64,000 nt of DNA from assembly GCF_000424305.1 (NCBI RefSeq), contig NZ_AUJQ01000005.1, positions 1-64,000 on the forward strand. Direction: 5' to 3'. The position numbers and the translations under genes were made by a program. Under the pieces are notes generated by a model. It had not been told where the DNA came from and searched no databases. It saw only the letters and a list, made by a program, of their open reading frames with translations. The DNA is from Pseudobutyrivibrio ruminis AD2017 (GTDB lineage: Bacteria > Bacillota > Clostridia > Lachnospirales > Lachnospiraceae). Position 1 is the first letter of the stretch; every line of letters begins with the position of its first letter. Below, piece after piece: positions 25,402-33,858 of the stretch.

Positions 25402-25520
25402 GATTCTTGTTTTTCATCAGAAAAACATGAATCGTAAATACCATGAAAATAGATTTATCTATTTTCATGTCCTGCAAAGCAGGATTCTTGCTGACAATTT
25501 CATTGTTGAGTCAGCAAGAA
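25402..25520 (+). promoter_or_regulatory. Four consecutive hairpins upstream of the response regulator
   Basis: 25402-25433 (14-bp arms, one mismatch, ATCA loop), 25442-25469 (13-bp perfect arms, TT loop), 25470-25484 (TCCTGC/GCAGGA) and 25485-25520 (11-bp perfect arms). The last three are directly adjacent. No U-tract follows; the ribosome site AAGGAGG is at 25541. Likely a structured 5' leader. Confidence 0.6.
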
Positions 25521-25552
25521 GTTATGTTAATATTATTAAAAAGGAGGAATAC

Positions 25553-26221
25553 ATGGCTTTAATTTATGTAATTGAAGATGATGCAAGCATCAGAGAAATA
25601 GAAGAATATGCATTGAAGAATGCGGGCTTTGAAGTAAAAGCCTTCGAAAAGGCAACACCATTTTTTGATAAGCTTGAAGAAATCTTGCCTGATTTGATTA
25701 TATTAGACGTGATGCTTCCTGATGAAAATGGAATTGATATAGTAAAACAGCTACGAAACAGCAGTTTTACAAGAGACATCCCTGTCATAATGGTGACTGC
25801 AAAAACAAGCGAACTTGATTTAGTTAAGGGGCTTGAAAACGGGGCAGATGATTACGTGAAAAAGCCTTTTTCAGTAATGGAGCTTATATCACGAGTTAAG
25901 GCATTACTTCGAAGAACCTTAGATGATGATGTGAAAAAGCTGGAATTAGATGGTCTTGTTATTGATAAAGAACGTCACGAGGTAAAGATTGATGATAATC
26001 TGATCGAGCTCACCTTCAAGGAATATGAGCTATTGTATTACCTGACAATCAATAAAGGTATCGTTCTTAGACGTGACCAGATAATGGAGCGAATCTGGGG
26101 CATAGATTACGAAGGTGAATCCAGAACATTGGATATGCATATCAAAACGTTGCGTCATAAGCTAGGAGAATTTGGTGGAAGAATCCGTACAGTAAGAAAT
26201 GTGGGGTACGTGATTGAATAA
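25553..26221 (+). CDS. OmpR/PhoB-family response regulator (orphan)
   Basis: 222 residues: a receiver domain with acidic pocket EDD (8-10), phosphoacceptor Asp52 (LIILDVMLPDENG) and the Lys of VKKPFS, then an OmpR-type winged helix (LTFKEYELLYYLTINKG ... SRTLDMHIKTLRHKLG). No histidine kinase lies beside it, so the partner is elsewhere. ATG 25553 has AAGGAGG at 25541-25547; the frame extends upstream through the hairpin region but without a ribosome site. Targets unknown; the next gene is the alpha-amylase, separated by a strong terminator. Confidence 0.9.
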   Translation: MALIYVIEDDASIREIEEYALKNAGFEVKAFEKATPFFDKLEEILPDLIILDVMLPDENGIDIVKQLRNSSFTRDIPVIMVTAKTSELDLVKGLENGADDYVKKPFSVMELISRVKALLRRTLDDDVKKLELDGLVIDKERHEVKIDDNLIELTFKEYELLYYLTINKGIVLRRDQIMERIWGIDYEGESRTLDMHIKTLRHKLGEFGGRIRTVRNVGYVIE

Positions 26222-26259
26222 GAAAAAAATAATATATTATTGCTTTTGATTAGAAACTG

Positions 26260-26276
26260 TTGCGCAGGGTTGCGCA
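26260..26276 (+). promoter_or_regulatory. Direct repeat of TTGCGCA boxes
   Basis: TTGCGCA at 26260-26266 and 26270-26276, three bases apart. The same heptamer forms a palindrome upstream of the amylase (26396-26413), so it may be an auxiliary operator. Confidence 0.35.
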
Positions 26277-26308
26277 CTGGATAAATCGCGAACATTCAAA
26301 ATATGACA

Positions 26309-26350
26309 AAATAATGCTAGAGTTTTTTATTGACTCTAGCATTATTTTTG
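26309..26350 (+). terminator. Terminator of the response-regulator gene
   Basis: AAATAATGCTAGAGT (26309-26323) and ACTCTAGCATTATTT (26333-26347) form a perfect 15-bp stem with a TTT tail. Confidence 0.85.
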
Positions 26351-26395
26351 CTTATATTTGAATTGTTGGTATGTAAAATATCAATAAATATGCTG

Positions 26396-26413
26396 TGCGC
26401 AACTAATTGCGCA
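26396..26413. promoter_or_regulatory. Palindromic operator upstream of the alpha-amylase
   Basis: TGCGCAA-CTAA-TTGCGCA is a perfect 7-4-7 palindrome just downstream of a possible promoter (TTGTTG 26363-26368, TAAATA 26385-26390). The shape fits a LacI/MalR-type repressor site, but the protein is not in the window. Confidence 0.5.
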
Positions 26414-26464
26414 TTATTAATTTCAACCAGGCTTCTGTACCTGGGAAATGGGAGGTTAAATTAA

Positions 26465-29400
26465 ATGAAGAAAATGGGAGAGTGGGCGAAGCGCGTAGCT
26501 TCGGTCGGACTTAGTCTCGCATTACTCTTAGGTTCAACCAACCTAGGATTGGCAGCGGCTAATGTCAAAGATTTAAACACAGTTCATGCGGCTTCTGCAG
26601 TCAGCAGAGAGTCAATCCATGATGGAACAATCTTACATGCTTTTGCATGGAACTTTAACACAATTAAAGAGAACATTCCTGATATTGCAGCAGCAGGCTA
26701 CACAGCTGTTCAGACATCACCTATCAATGAGTGCTTGTCTACAGAACCAGGCCTTACATTGTTTAGCGACACAGGAAAATGGTATTACCACTATCAGCCT
26801 ACAGACTGGGTAATCGGCAACTATCAGCTTGGAACCAGAGATGAATTCAAGGCTATGTGTGATGAGGCTGAAAAGTATGGCATCGGTATTATCGTTGATA
26901 TCGACCCTAACCATACAACACCTGTATTTGACGAGATTAGTGATGGATTGCTTAACGCTGTTGGCGGTAAGGATAATCTTTATCACATCAACGGTGCTGA
27001 TACATCAAGAGCTATGAATTATTCAGACCGTGTATCAACAACCTACGACCCAATGGGTGGTCTTCCAGATGTTGATACAGAAAGTGATGCTTTCCAGAAG
27101 TATTTCTACGAGTTCTTACAGGACTGTATAGCTTGTGGTGCTGATGGATTCAGAATCGATACTGCAAAGCATATTGCACTTCCAGATGACGGTGTTCCAG
27201 CAGAATATGCAGGACAGGAGGATAGAAATGATTTCTATCCAAACATGAAGAGCTACATAGATGAGTATGCATCTAAGGATTATGCAGATTTGTTTGTGTA
27301 CGGCGAGGTACTCCAGGGTGATACAGCCCGCCTTGCAGCCTACCAAGATATGCTTGGCGGCACAACAGCCAGCGACTACGGTTCAGCTCTTAGAACTGCA
27401 ATTTCAAGCGGTAACGTTGCAACAAAGAAGCTTGAAGGCTACAAGATTTCTGATGATGTAAAGGGTGATGTAACCTATACAGCAGATCCTAACAAGCTGG
27501 TTACCTGGGTAGAATCTCACGACAATTACATCAATGACAAATCTTATAATTCAGTAGATGACACAGATGTTATCCTTGCATGGTCTATCATCGCTGCAAG
27601 AAAGGATGGTACACCATTATTCTTCAGCAGACCAATGGGAAGCTCTAAGGACAACCCATGGGGCGAGAATGTTCTTGGTGCAGCAGGTAGTGACATCTAC
27701 AAGGATCCACAGGTTGTTGCAGTAAACAAATTCAGAACTGCAATGGCAGGAGAATCAGAGAACCTTGTTAACCCAGCAGGGGACAACTCAGTTCTTATGA
27801 TTGAAAGAGGAACAAAGGGCGTTGTTATTGTAAATGCATCAGATGCACAGTTTAACCTTGAGGAGAAAACAAATCTTGCAGATGGCAATTATCTTGATTC
27901 TGTAGAGGGTCGTGATGGATTATTTATCGTATCAGATGGAGTTATAACTGGTAAGGTGCCAGCTCAGTCAGTGGTTGTTTTGGACAAGCAGGCTGAGGGA
28001 GACTATTCCACGCTATCCTTCTTCAACTCAAGAGAATGGGACAATGTCAGCGCTATTTGCGATGGTGTTAATTATCCTTGCGATAATACTGGCGATGGTT
28101 GGTGGAAGGTTACAATCCCACAAGCAAGCTTCAAAATAACATTTACAGACGGAAATGAAACATCAAATGAATTTAGCATCACACCAGAAACAGGAAAATA
28201 TGTTACTGGCGAAAACGGAAAAATCTATTCCTCTAAGAAGGAAGCAGAGGACGATTTAGGAGTAATCACAAAATCGGTTTACTTCTTCAACACAAAGGAA
28301 TGGAAGACAGTATATGCCTACGCCTGGTATGAGGATGGCAAGCAGGTATATGGCGGCTGGCCAGGACTTGCAGCTAAAAACGAAGGCGGCTACTGGTACA
28401 GAGCAGACGTAAAGATGATGACAGACAAGTCATTTAGCATCATCTTCAACAACGGTAACGGCACACAGACAGAAAATATCGACATGAGCGATATGTCTAA
28501 GAACTACATCGCATTAAGCGAGGAGCAGCCAGGTGGAAACCTTAAGGTAGAAAGATTTGCATCAAAGGACGAGGCATCAGAGGCACTTGGTATTTACGGT
28601 GACAAGACTACAGTTTATTTCTACAACACACGTGGCTGGGAAAAGGTTGGTGTGTACACATGGGGTGCAGCAGACCTTGGAGAATGGCCTGGAAAAGAAG
28701 CTGAAAACATTGGTAACAACTGGTGGAAATTAACCATCGACAGTGCACCAGGTTCAGACTTCAATATCATCTTCAATGATTTTGGCGGTGGCTCTCAGAC
28801 AGGAAATCTTTTAGTAGATAGCATCTCAAAGGTTTATTTCTGGGGCAACAACAAATACTCATCTAAGGCAGAGGCAGAAAAGGCTGCCTACGACTTTGAG
28901 CATTCAGAGGGTGAGACTATTGAAGAAAAAGACGGAAACACATTAGTTTATTTCTATGATGAAAATGCATGGTCTGATGTGTATGTATATGCATGGGGCG
29001 GTAACTATAACAACTGCATCGGCGATTGGCCTGGAACAAAGATGACACGCCTTGGTGGCGGCTGGTATGCAGCAAACGTACCTAACGAAGCGATTGACAA
29101 CACTGATTTACATTTAATCTTTAATGATGGTAACGGCACACAGCTTCCTGACAATGTAATGGAAGGCAGAAGCAAGCTTTTCTTCACATCTGGTACAACA
29201 GCTGGTTTTGACTCAAAGAGTGCTGTAGAGGAATATCTTGGAAAGGAAAAGCCTTCGCAGCCAGAAGAACCAACAGAGCCAGAGGCGAAGCCTATTGATG
29301 AAGAGCCTGCAGTAGCTGACGGATACACAAGACTTTACACAAAGGTTGATGCAACTAATACAGATGATGTGTACATGTACGCATGGCTTAAAAAGGATGA

Positions 29401-30361
29401 TGGCACATCAGGTGGCGAACCATTTGAGGGATGGCCAGGTAAGAAGATGATGCATATCGGAAACGGCTGGCATGCAATCGATATCGAAAACAAGTATCTT
29501 ACAGGATATGTTGATGCAGAGGTTGAGGATATCGTTAAGGATAATGCTGATGTTGATGCTATCGTTGAGGACAATGCGGCTGGTTCAGAGGAAGTAGTTA
29601 CAGAAGAGTTAGTTACAGACGAGTTAGTCACAGACGAAGCTGTTGAGGATGAGGCAGCCAGCGCTGAGGAAACAGATGTTATTTCAGTTATCACTAATGT
29701 AATTGATGTTCTTACAAGTGCATTCAAGCCAATAACAGCTAGTGCTAAGGAAACAGTAAGAATCCCAGTAGAGATTCAGTATATTGTTCATAATAACAAT
29801 GGTCAGCAGAATGAAGCACCTGTAGTTACAACAGTTCGCCCTAGCGATGAGGAGCTTGGCAAGGCAGTTGCACCAGCTCCAGCACCAGCACCAGCTCCAG
29901 CGCCTTCAGTAACACCTTCACAGCCTAGCGCTTCCGGCTCTACACCTTCAGCTAGCCCATCACAGAGTGGGGCTCAGAATGTTGTGACTCCAAAGACAGA
30001 AGTAGCTGTAGTAGAACCACAGGTACCACTTGCAGGCGCAGTAAAATCTGCAGATGCAACTATAAAGAAGGTTGCTAAATCTACAAAGAAGGTTGCAGCA
30101 GAGGATAAAGAGGAGACTGTAGAAGATACTACTGAAGATACAGCAGAGACAACTGAGGAAGCTGCTGACGATGAGACAACAGAAGAGCAGACAACTGAGG
30201 AAACAGCTTCTGAGGATGAGGCTCCTGCAGAAATCGCAGAAGAGGAAGCACCAAAGGCTGCCGAGAATTCTGCATTCCCAGTAGCACCAGTTGCAGTAGT
30301 GGTTGTTGTAATCGTTGCAGCAGTAGGCGCAAGATTATTTATTAAGCGTAAACGTTTCTAA
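26465..30361 (+). CDS. Surface-anchored GH13 alpha-amylase with five CBM26-like modules
   Basis: A 1298-residue extracellular starch hydrolase. A signal peptide (~1-31, ending LGLAAA) is followed by the GH13 barrel with conserved regions DIDPNH (~144), GFRIDTAKH (~228, Asp nucleophile), VYGEVLQ (~280, acid/base Glu) and WVESHDN (~350). Five repeated starch-binding modules of the CBM26 type follow, each with an aromatic start such as VYFYNTRGWEKV and a GWPG turn (about 517, 604, 716, 827, 956). Then come an acidic region with VTEELVTDELVTDE repeats, a PAPAPAP linker, a Glu/Thr-rich segment and a C-terminal membrane helix (VAVVVVVIVAAVGARLF) with a KRKRF tail. It therefore stays on the cell surface. 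GGGAGG precedes ATG 26465. Confidence 0.95.
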   Translation: MKKMGEWAKRVASVGLSLALLLGSTNLGLAAANVKDLNTVHAASAVSRESIHDGTILHAFAWNFNTIKENIPDIAAAGYTAVQTSPINECLSTEPGLTLFSDTGKWYYHYQPTDWVIGNYQLGTRDEFKAMCDEAEKYGIGIIVDIDPNHTTPVFDEISDGLLNAVGGKDNLYHINGADTSRAMNYSDRVSTTYDPMGGLPDVDTESDAFQKYFYEFLQDCIACGADGFRIDTAKHIALPDDGVPAEYAGQEDRNDFYPNMKSYIDEYASKDYADLFVYGEVLQGDTARLAAYQDMLGGTTASDYGSALRTAISSGNVATKKLEGYKISDDVKGDVTYTADPNKLVTWVESHDNYINDKSYNSVDDTDVILAWSIIAARKDGTPLFFSRPMGSSKDNPWGENVLGAAGSDIYKDPQVVAVNKFRTAMAGESENLVNPAGDNSVLMIERGTKGVVIVNASDAQFNLEEKTNLADGNYLDSVEGRDGLFIVSDGVITGKVPAQSVVVLDKQAEGDYSTLSFFNSREWDNVSAICDGVNYPCDNTGDGWWKVTIPQASFKITFTDGNETSNEFSITPETGKYVTGENGKIYSSKKEAEDDLGVITKSVYFFNTKEWKTVYAYAWYEDGKQVYGGWPGLAAKNEGGYWYRADVKMMTDKSFSIIFNNGNGTQTENIDMSDMSKNYIALSEEQPGGNLKVERFASKDEASEALGIYGDKTTVYFYNTRGWEKVGVYTWGAADLGEWPGKEAENIGNNWWKLTIDSAPGSDFNIIFNDFGGGSQTGNLLVDSISKVYFWGNNKYSSKAEAEKAAYDFEHSEGETIEEKDGNTLVYFYDENAWSDVYVYAWGGNYNNCIGDWPGTKMTRLGGGWYAANVPNEAIDNTDLHLIFNDGNGTQLPDNVMEGRSKLFFTSGTTAGFDSKSAVEEYLGKEKPSQPEEPTEPEAKPIDEEPAVADGYTRLYTKVDATNTDDVYMYAWLKKDDGTSGGEPFEGWPGKKMMHIGNGWHAIDIENKYLTGYVDAEVEDIVKDNADVDAIVEDNAAGSEEVVTEELVTDELVTDEAVEDEAASAEETDVISVITNVIDVLTSAFKPITASAKETVRIPVEIQYIVHNNNGQQNEAPVVTTVRPSDEELGKAVAPAPAPAPAPAPSVTPSQPSASGSTPSASPSQSGAQNVVTPKTEVAVVEPQVPLAGAVKSADATIKKVAKSTKKVAAEDKEETVEDTTEDTAETTEEAADDETTEEQTTEETASEDEAPAEIAEEEAPKAAENSAFPVAPVAVVVVVIVAAVGARLFIKRKRF

Positions 30362-30381
30362 CTATAATAGATTTAACCCGA

Positions 30382-30430
30382 AAAGATCACTTTCGCTATC
30401 GGTATTAGGTAGCGAAGGTGGTCTTTTTAG
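30382..30430 (+). terminator. Terminator of the alpha-amylase
   Basis: AAAGATCACTTTCGCTA (30382-30398) pairs with TAGCGAAGGTGGTCTTT (30410-30426) with two G-U pairs; TTTTT follows. Confidence 0.85.
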
Positions 30431-30444
30431 TTTTAAATGGCCTT

Positions 30445-30810
30445 GTTAAGTTTTATTTAGCGGTTTTGAAATTACACTTAACTGTAAATGGCCAGATTGT
30501 TAAGTGAATCTAGGAAAAAATGATTTTCACTTAAAATTGGATAATCGTGTTAAGTGGCATAAAGATTTTTTAGAAAAAACTTAACTTTATACTTCTAAAT
30601 TTTTAATGACTTAAGTGAAATATGAATTTGCAGAAAAAAACTTATACTATCGTAAAGAGTAGTTAAGTGAATATTTGTAAAACTAAAATAAACTTAAATT
30701 AACCTAAAAATATTTAATGAAAATTAAGTTTATTTATTTTTTTCTCATATTCACTTAACAGCATCTTACGATTTTAAGTGAAAATAATAAATTCCCATTT
30801 TAAACTTAAC
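30445..30810. repeat. Array of 14 GTTAAGTGAA-type boxes in alternating orientation
   Basis: The non-coding gap 30431-30939 holds 14 copies (13 good, one degenerate) of a ~10-bp box, consensus GTTAAGTGAA. Centre TTAA positions are 30446, 30478, 30500, 30531, 30550, 30581, 30611, 30642 (TTAT), 30663, 30694, 30724, 30755, 30774 and 30806. Orientation alternates strictly +,-,+,-. Each forward box and the following reverse box are 31-32 bp apart in all seven pairs; the gaps between pairs are 19-22 or 30 bp. The spacer sequences are AT-rich and not conserved. No coding frame, promoter or cas gene is associated. Confidence 0.85.
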
Positions 30811-30939
30811 TACCAATTCACCACATCATAAATAATGTGAATTTAGTCCTCATATTATGCTTAAAACAACCGAGTCACTTGTCTGAGACAGCTGTAAATG
30901 ATAAAGTCATAACGTAAATACTAAAAGAGGATGCGAAAT

Positions 30940-31599
30940 ATGGAAAAGAAAAACATAAAAGCAGTGCTATTTGACATGGATGGCACGCTTACAGATACAG
31001 AAAAATTCTATCAGAAGGCCTGGCCTGAGACTTTGGCTCACTTCGGCTACGAAATGACTCCTGAAAAGCCCTTAGAGCTTCGCTCCCTCGGCCGCCCATT
31101 TGCTGTGGAAAAGTTTAAGGAATGGTACGGCGAAGATTTTGATTATTGGGCAGTCAGAGAGTATCGCAAGGCGATGGTAGAGGAAATCCTTAAGGAAACT
31201 GGGATTCCCCTTAAGCCAGGTGCTAAAGAAACATTGAAATGGCTTAGAGACCATGATGTTTTCATTTCTCTTGTTACAGCTAACGATAGAGAACGTGCCA
31301 ACAGATATCTTAAAAAGATAGGTCTATTTGAATATTTTAATGCAGTTGTTTGTGCTGATATGGTTGAAAAGGGCAAGCCTGCACCAGACATCTACGCCTA
31401 CGCCTGTGAGACTCTTGGAATAGCTCCAGATGAAACCTACGCAGTAGAAGATTCTCCAAATGGCTGTATGAGTGCCTACGGCGCCGGCTGTAATGTAATT
31501 ATGATTCCTGATTTAACCGAGCCAGATGAGGAGCTCAAAAAGATATTATATGCAAGACTGGATTGCTTGATGGATATCTGCAAACTGTTTGAAGAATAG
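30940..31599 (+). CDS. HAD-superfamily phosphatase (beta-phosphoglucomutase/PGMB-like)
   Basis: 219 residues with motif I LFDMDGTLTDTE, an alpha-helical cap, motif II SLVTANDR, a motif III Lys in EKGKPAPDIY and motif IV VEDSPNGCMSA. This is the subfamily of PGMB, phosphoglycolate phosphatase and GS1-type hydrolases; its location next to amylase fits sugar-phosphate chemistry but the substrate is unknown. ATG 30940 is 9 nt after AGAGG; an in-frame ATG at 30931 directly abuts the ribosome site. Confidence 0.88.
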   Translation: MEKKNIKAVLFDMDGTLTDTEKFYQKAWPETLAHFGYEMTPEKPLELRSLGRPFAVEKFKEWYGEDFDYWAVREYRKAMVEEILKETGIPLKPGAKETLKWLRDHDVFISLVTANDRERANRYLKKIGLFEYFNAVVCADMVEKGKPAPDIYAYACETLGIAPDETYAVEDSPNGCMSAYGAGCNVIMIPDLTEPDEELKKILYARLDCLMDICKLFEE

Positions 31600-31749
31600 G
31601 AATTATAGTGAATTGTTAACATAAAGTATGTTGATTTCTTCTCAAAATCTGATAATTTGATGAATTATATGTGAAATATCTTCTTTTGACCTAAAAATGT
31701 GATAAATTTCAATATATATGAAACTGTTTATAGTTGGGAAGGAGTCAGC

Positions 31750-32844
31750 ATGCAAATATCAATAGGAACTTCAATGAAAGCTGATTGCGCTCAGGCAGTA
31801 GCAGAAGCAATCGCTAAAGTAAATAACCCAAATCTATTAGTCTTATTATGCGCTTACGAACATCTAAAGGAAGCATCTGAAATTATTTCAGAAAAGTTCA
31901 AGGGCGTTCCACTTATTGGCACCAGCACAACTTCATATTACGAATCGGAATCATCAGATAGAAGAATGCTTGTAATGTGCTTTGGAAGTGATGTTGCTGC
32001 AGAGGTTGGCATCATTCGTAATCTTTCAACTGCACCAATTGCTGACATTGCTTCTATGGAAGAAAAGGTTTCCAAAATTCAGGCTGGTGACAGCAATACA
32101 ATCTGCTTGGAATTTTGTACAAATGATGAGGAGCGTTTGGTAACAACCATGAACGTAGCATTAGAGCGTGCAAGAATTCCTGTTGTTGGTGGAACTATTT
32201 TTGGTTACCCAGCAGGAGCTACAGGCTATGCAATGCTTGATGGTGTTCTTTATCCAGACGCATGTTGTTATGCTCTTATCAAAAATAAATCCGGAAAGAT
32301 TAGAACATATTCAGAGAATATCTTTGGACCAATGGAATGCGGTAGGACACATATTGCAACTAAGGTTAATCTTGCAAATAAGGAGCTAATTTCATTGGAT
32401 GGAAGACCTGCAGCTGATGTTTATTGTGAAGATGCAGGTGTTAGCCGTTCAGAGCTTGTTGATAACGTCTTAGTCAGCCCACTTGGTCGTGTAATTGGTG
32501 ATGAAATCTTCATCAGTAGCCCTTATGCCATTGGTAACAATGGTTCGCTTATCAGCTACAAGAAGATTAATGAGAATGACACTATTGAGATTCTTGAGCT
32601 TAAGGATTACGAGGCTATCGGCGATGAAACCAGACGTCAGATTCGAGACGAAAACGGAAAGATTTCTTTCATATTCTCTGTAAATTGTATTTATAGACAT
32701 TTGTTATTTAACCAGAGAAACTACATGACTGACTTCCTTACAGCCATGAAGAGCGTTGGTCCTCATGTAGGAATTGTTGGTGGTGGTGAGCAGTACAAGA
32801 AACAGCATGTAAATCAGACAATGGTTTGCGCCGTTTTTGAATAG
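31750..32844 (+). CDS. FIST-domain sensory protein
   Basis: 364 residues with the FIST N domain ([18 protein letters not shown] ... [17 protein letters not shown]) and FIST C domain, a predicted small-ligand sensor found alone or fused in bacterial signalling. It is followed after 17 nt by a soluble chemoreceptor, an arrangement suggesting a two-part sensor in which FIST reports to the methyl-accepting protein. AAGGAG precedes ATG 31750. The ligand is unknown (amino acids have been proposed for the family). Confidence 0.85.
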   Translation: MQISIGTSMKADCAQAVAEAIAKVNNPNLLVLLCAYEHLKEASEIISEKFKGVPLIGTSTTSYYESESSDRRMLVMCFGSDVAAEVGIIRNLSTAPIADIASMEEKVSKIQAGDSNTICLEFCTNDEERLVTTMNVALERARIPVVGGTIFGYPAGATGYAMLDGVLYPDACCYALIKNKSGKIRTYSENIFGPMECGRTHIATKVNLANKELISLDGRPAADVYCEDAGVSRSELVDNVLVSPLGRVIGDEIFISSPYAIGNNGSLISYKKINENDTIEILELKDYEAIGDETRRQIRDENGKISFIFSVNCIYRHLLFNQRNYMTDFLTAMKSVGPHVGIVGGGEQYKKQHVNQTMVCAVFE

Positions 32845-32861
32845 AATTGCAGGAGGTCAGT

Positions 32862-33821
32862 ATGGGACTTTTTAGTAGAAAGAAAAAAGAGGAAGAGGTT
32901 GTTGAGGTTAAGAATACGCCTGAGAAGATGGTGGATATTAAATCTCGCATGAAAGCTATTAAGGAGGTTGGTCGATTCTCCATCGAACAGAAGGATAAGC
33001 TTCAGGAAGAGGAGGCCAATACTATTAATGGTATCGAAACTATCAGAGAATCCTTTGCAGTTGTTGAGGATAAATACGGATCAATCTCTGAGTCGGTAGC
33101 AAATTTCCAAAATGAGTTTAAGACCATCGAGGAAATTACACAGGCCTTTGATGAAATTGTTAAAAAGCTGGTTCAGACCGCTGACGATTCTCATAACGGA
33201 ATGGAAAACGTTGACCGAAGCTCTAGTGCAGTTTCAGATACTATTGCAGAGGTTGAAAAGGTTTTCGAAGCCTTCCAGGCAAGCTTTGATGAAATCAGAG
33301 ATAAGGTTGAACAGATTGGTGGCTTCGCAAAGCAGACTAACCTTCTTGCATTAAATGCATCTATCGAGGCTGCTCGTGCTGGTGAGGCAGGTCGAGGCTT
33401 CGCGGTTGTTGCTGACGAAGTAACAAATCTTTCAACAGAGATTCAGAGCGTTGTAACATCTATTTTTGAAAGCATGCAGGCTTTGGATGAAAACAATAAT
33501 CGTCTGGTTGAATCCGTTGACCATACCAAGGAAGCTATCGAGGCTTCTCACGAAAAGGTTGTTGAGACACAGGAGGTTGTAGGCCAGATTAAGACTGTTG
33601 CTGATGAGGTTACTGATCAGAGCGTTCAGATGGGTGAGGTATTTAGAAACTGTGAGAGCTCTATCAACAGCATTTCTGATAATATTGAGGATTCCCGTGG
33701 ATACTTCGATAATGTAACAAATGATATTGAGGATATTAAGGTTAAGATTACCAAGAAGGGATTCATGTTTGAGGATATGAACAACGTACTTGAACAGATT
33801 GATCCATTAACAAATCTCTAA
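32862..33821 (+). CDS. Cytoplasmic methyl-accepting chemotaxis protein
   Basis: 319 residues without any transmembrane segment: a charged start ([13 protein letters not shown]), long coiled coils and the hairpin tip of chemoreceptors ([36 protein letters not shown] at about 150-185). It would signal to CheA/CheW in the cytoplasm. No sensor domain of its own is present; the upstream FIST protein is the likely input. ATG 32862 follows AGGAGG. Confidence 0.9.
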   Translation: MGLFSRKKKEEEVVEVKNTPEKMVDIKSRMKAIKEVGRFSIEQKDKLQEEEANTINGIETIRESFAVVEDKYGSISESVANFQNEFKTIEEITQAFDEIVKKLVQTADDSHNGMENVDRSSSAVSDTIAEVEKVFEAFQASFDEIRDKVEQIGGFAKQTNLLALNASIEAARAGEAGRGFAVVADEVTNLSTEIQSVVTSIFESMQALDENNNRLVESVDHTKEAIEASHEKVVETQEVVGQIKTVADEVTDQSVQMGEVFRNCESSINSISDNIEDSRGYFDNVTNDIEDIKVKITKKGFMFEDMNNVLEQIDPLTNL

Positions 33822-33828
33822 AAAATAG

Positions 33829-33858
33829 GCTTCCCCCAATAAGGGGGAAGCTGTTTTT
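33829..33858. terminator. Bidirectional terminator, GCTTCCCCC hairpin
   Basis: GCTTCCCCC (33829-33837), loop AATAA, GGGGGAAGC (33843-33851), then TGTTTTT; flanked by AAAAATA on the left. Separates convergent genes; same hairpin family as 10495 and 60104. Confidence 0.85.

Noticed and set aside
29581-29650. Tandem repeat in the amylase gene as a mobile or regulatory repeat
   Set aside because: It is in frame and encodes the acidic stalk repeats VTEELVTDELVTDE, so it is a coding repeat.
30446-30810. CRISPR array reading of the box array
   Set aside because: The boxes are only ~10 bp, alternate in orientation and have two spacing classes; there are no cas genes or leader, so it is not CRISPR.
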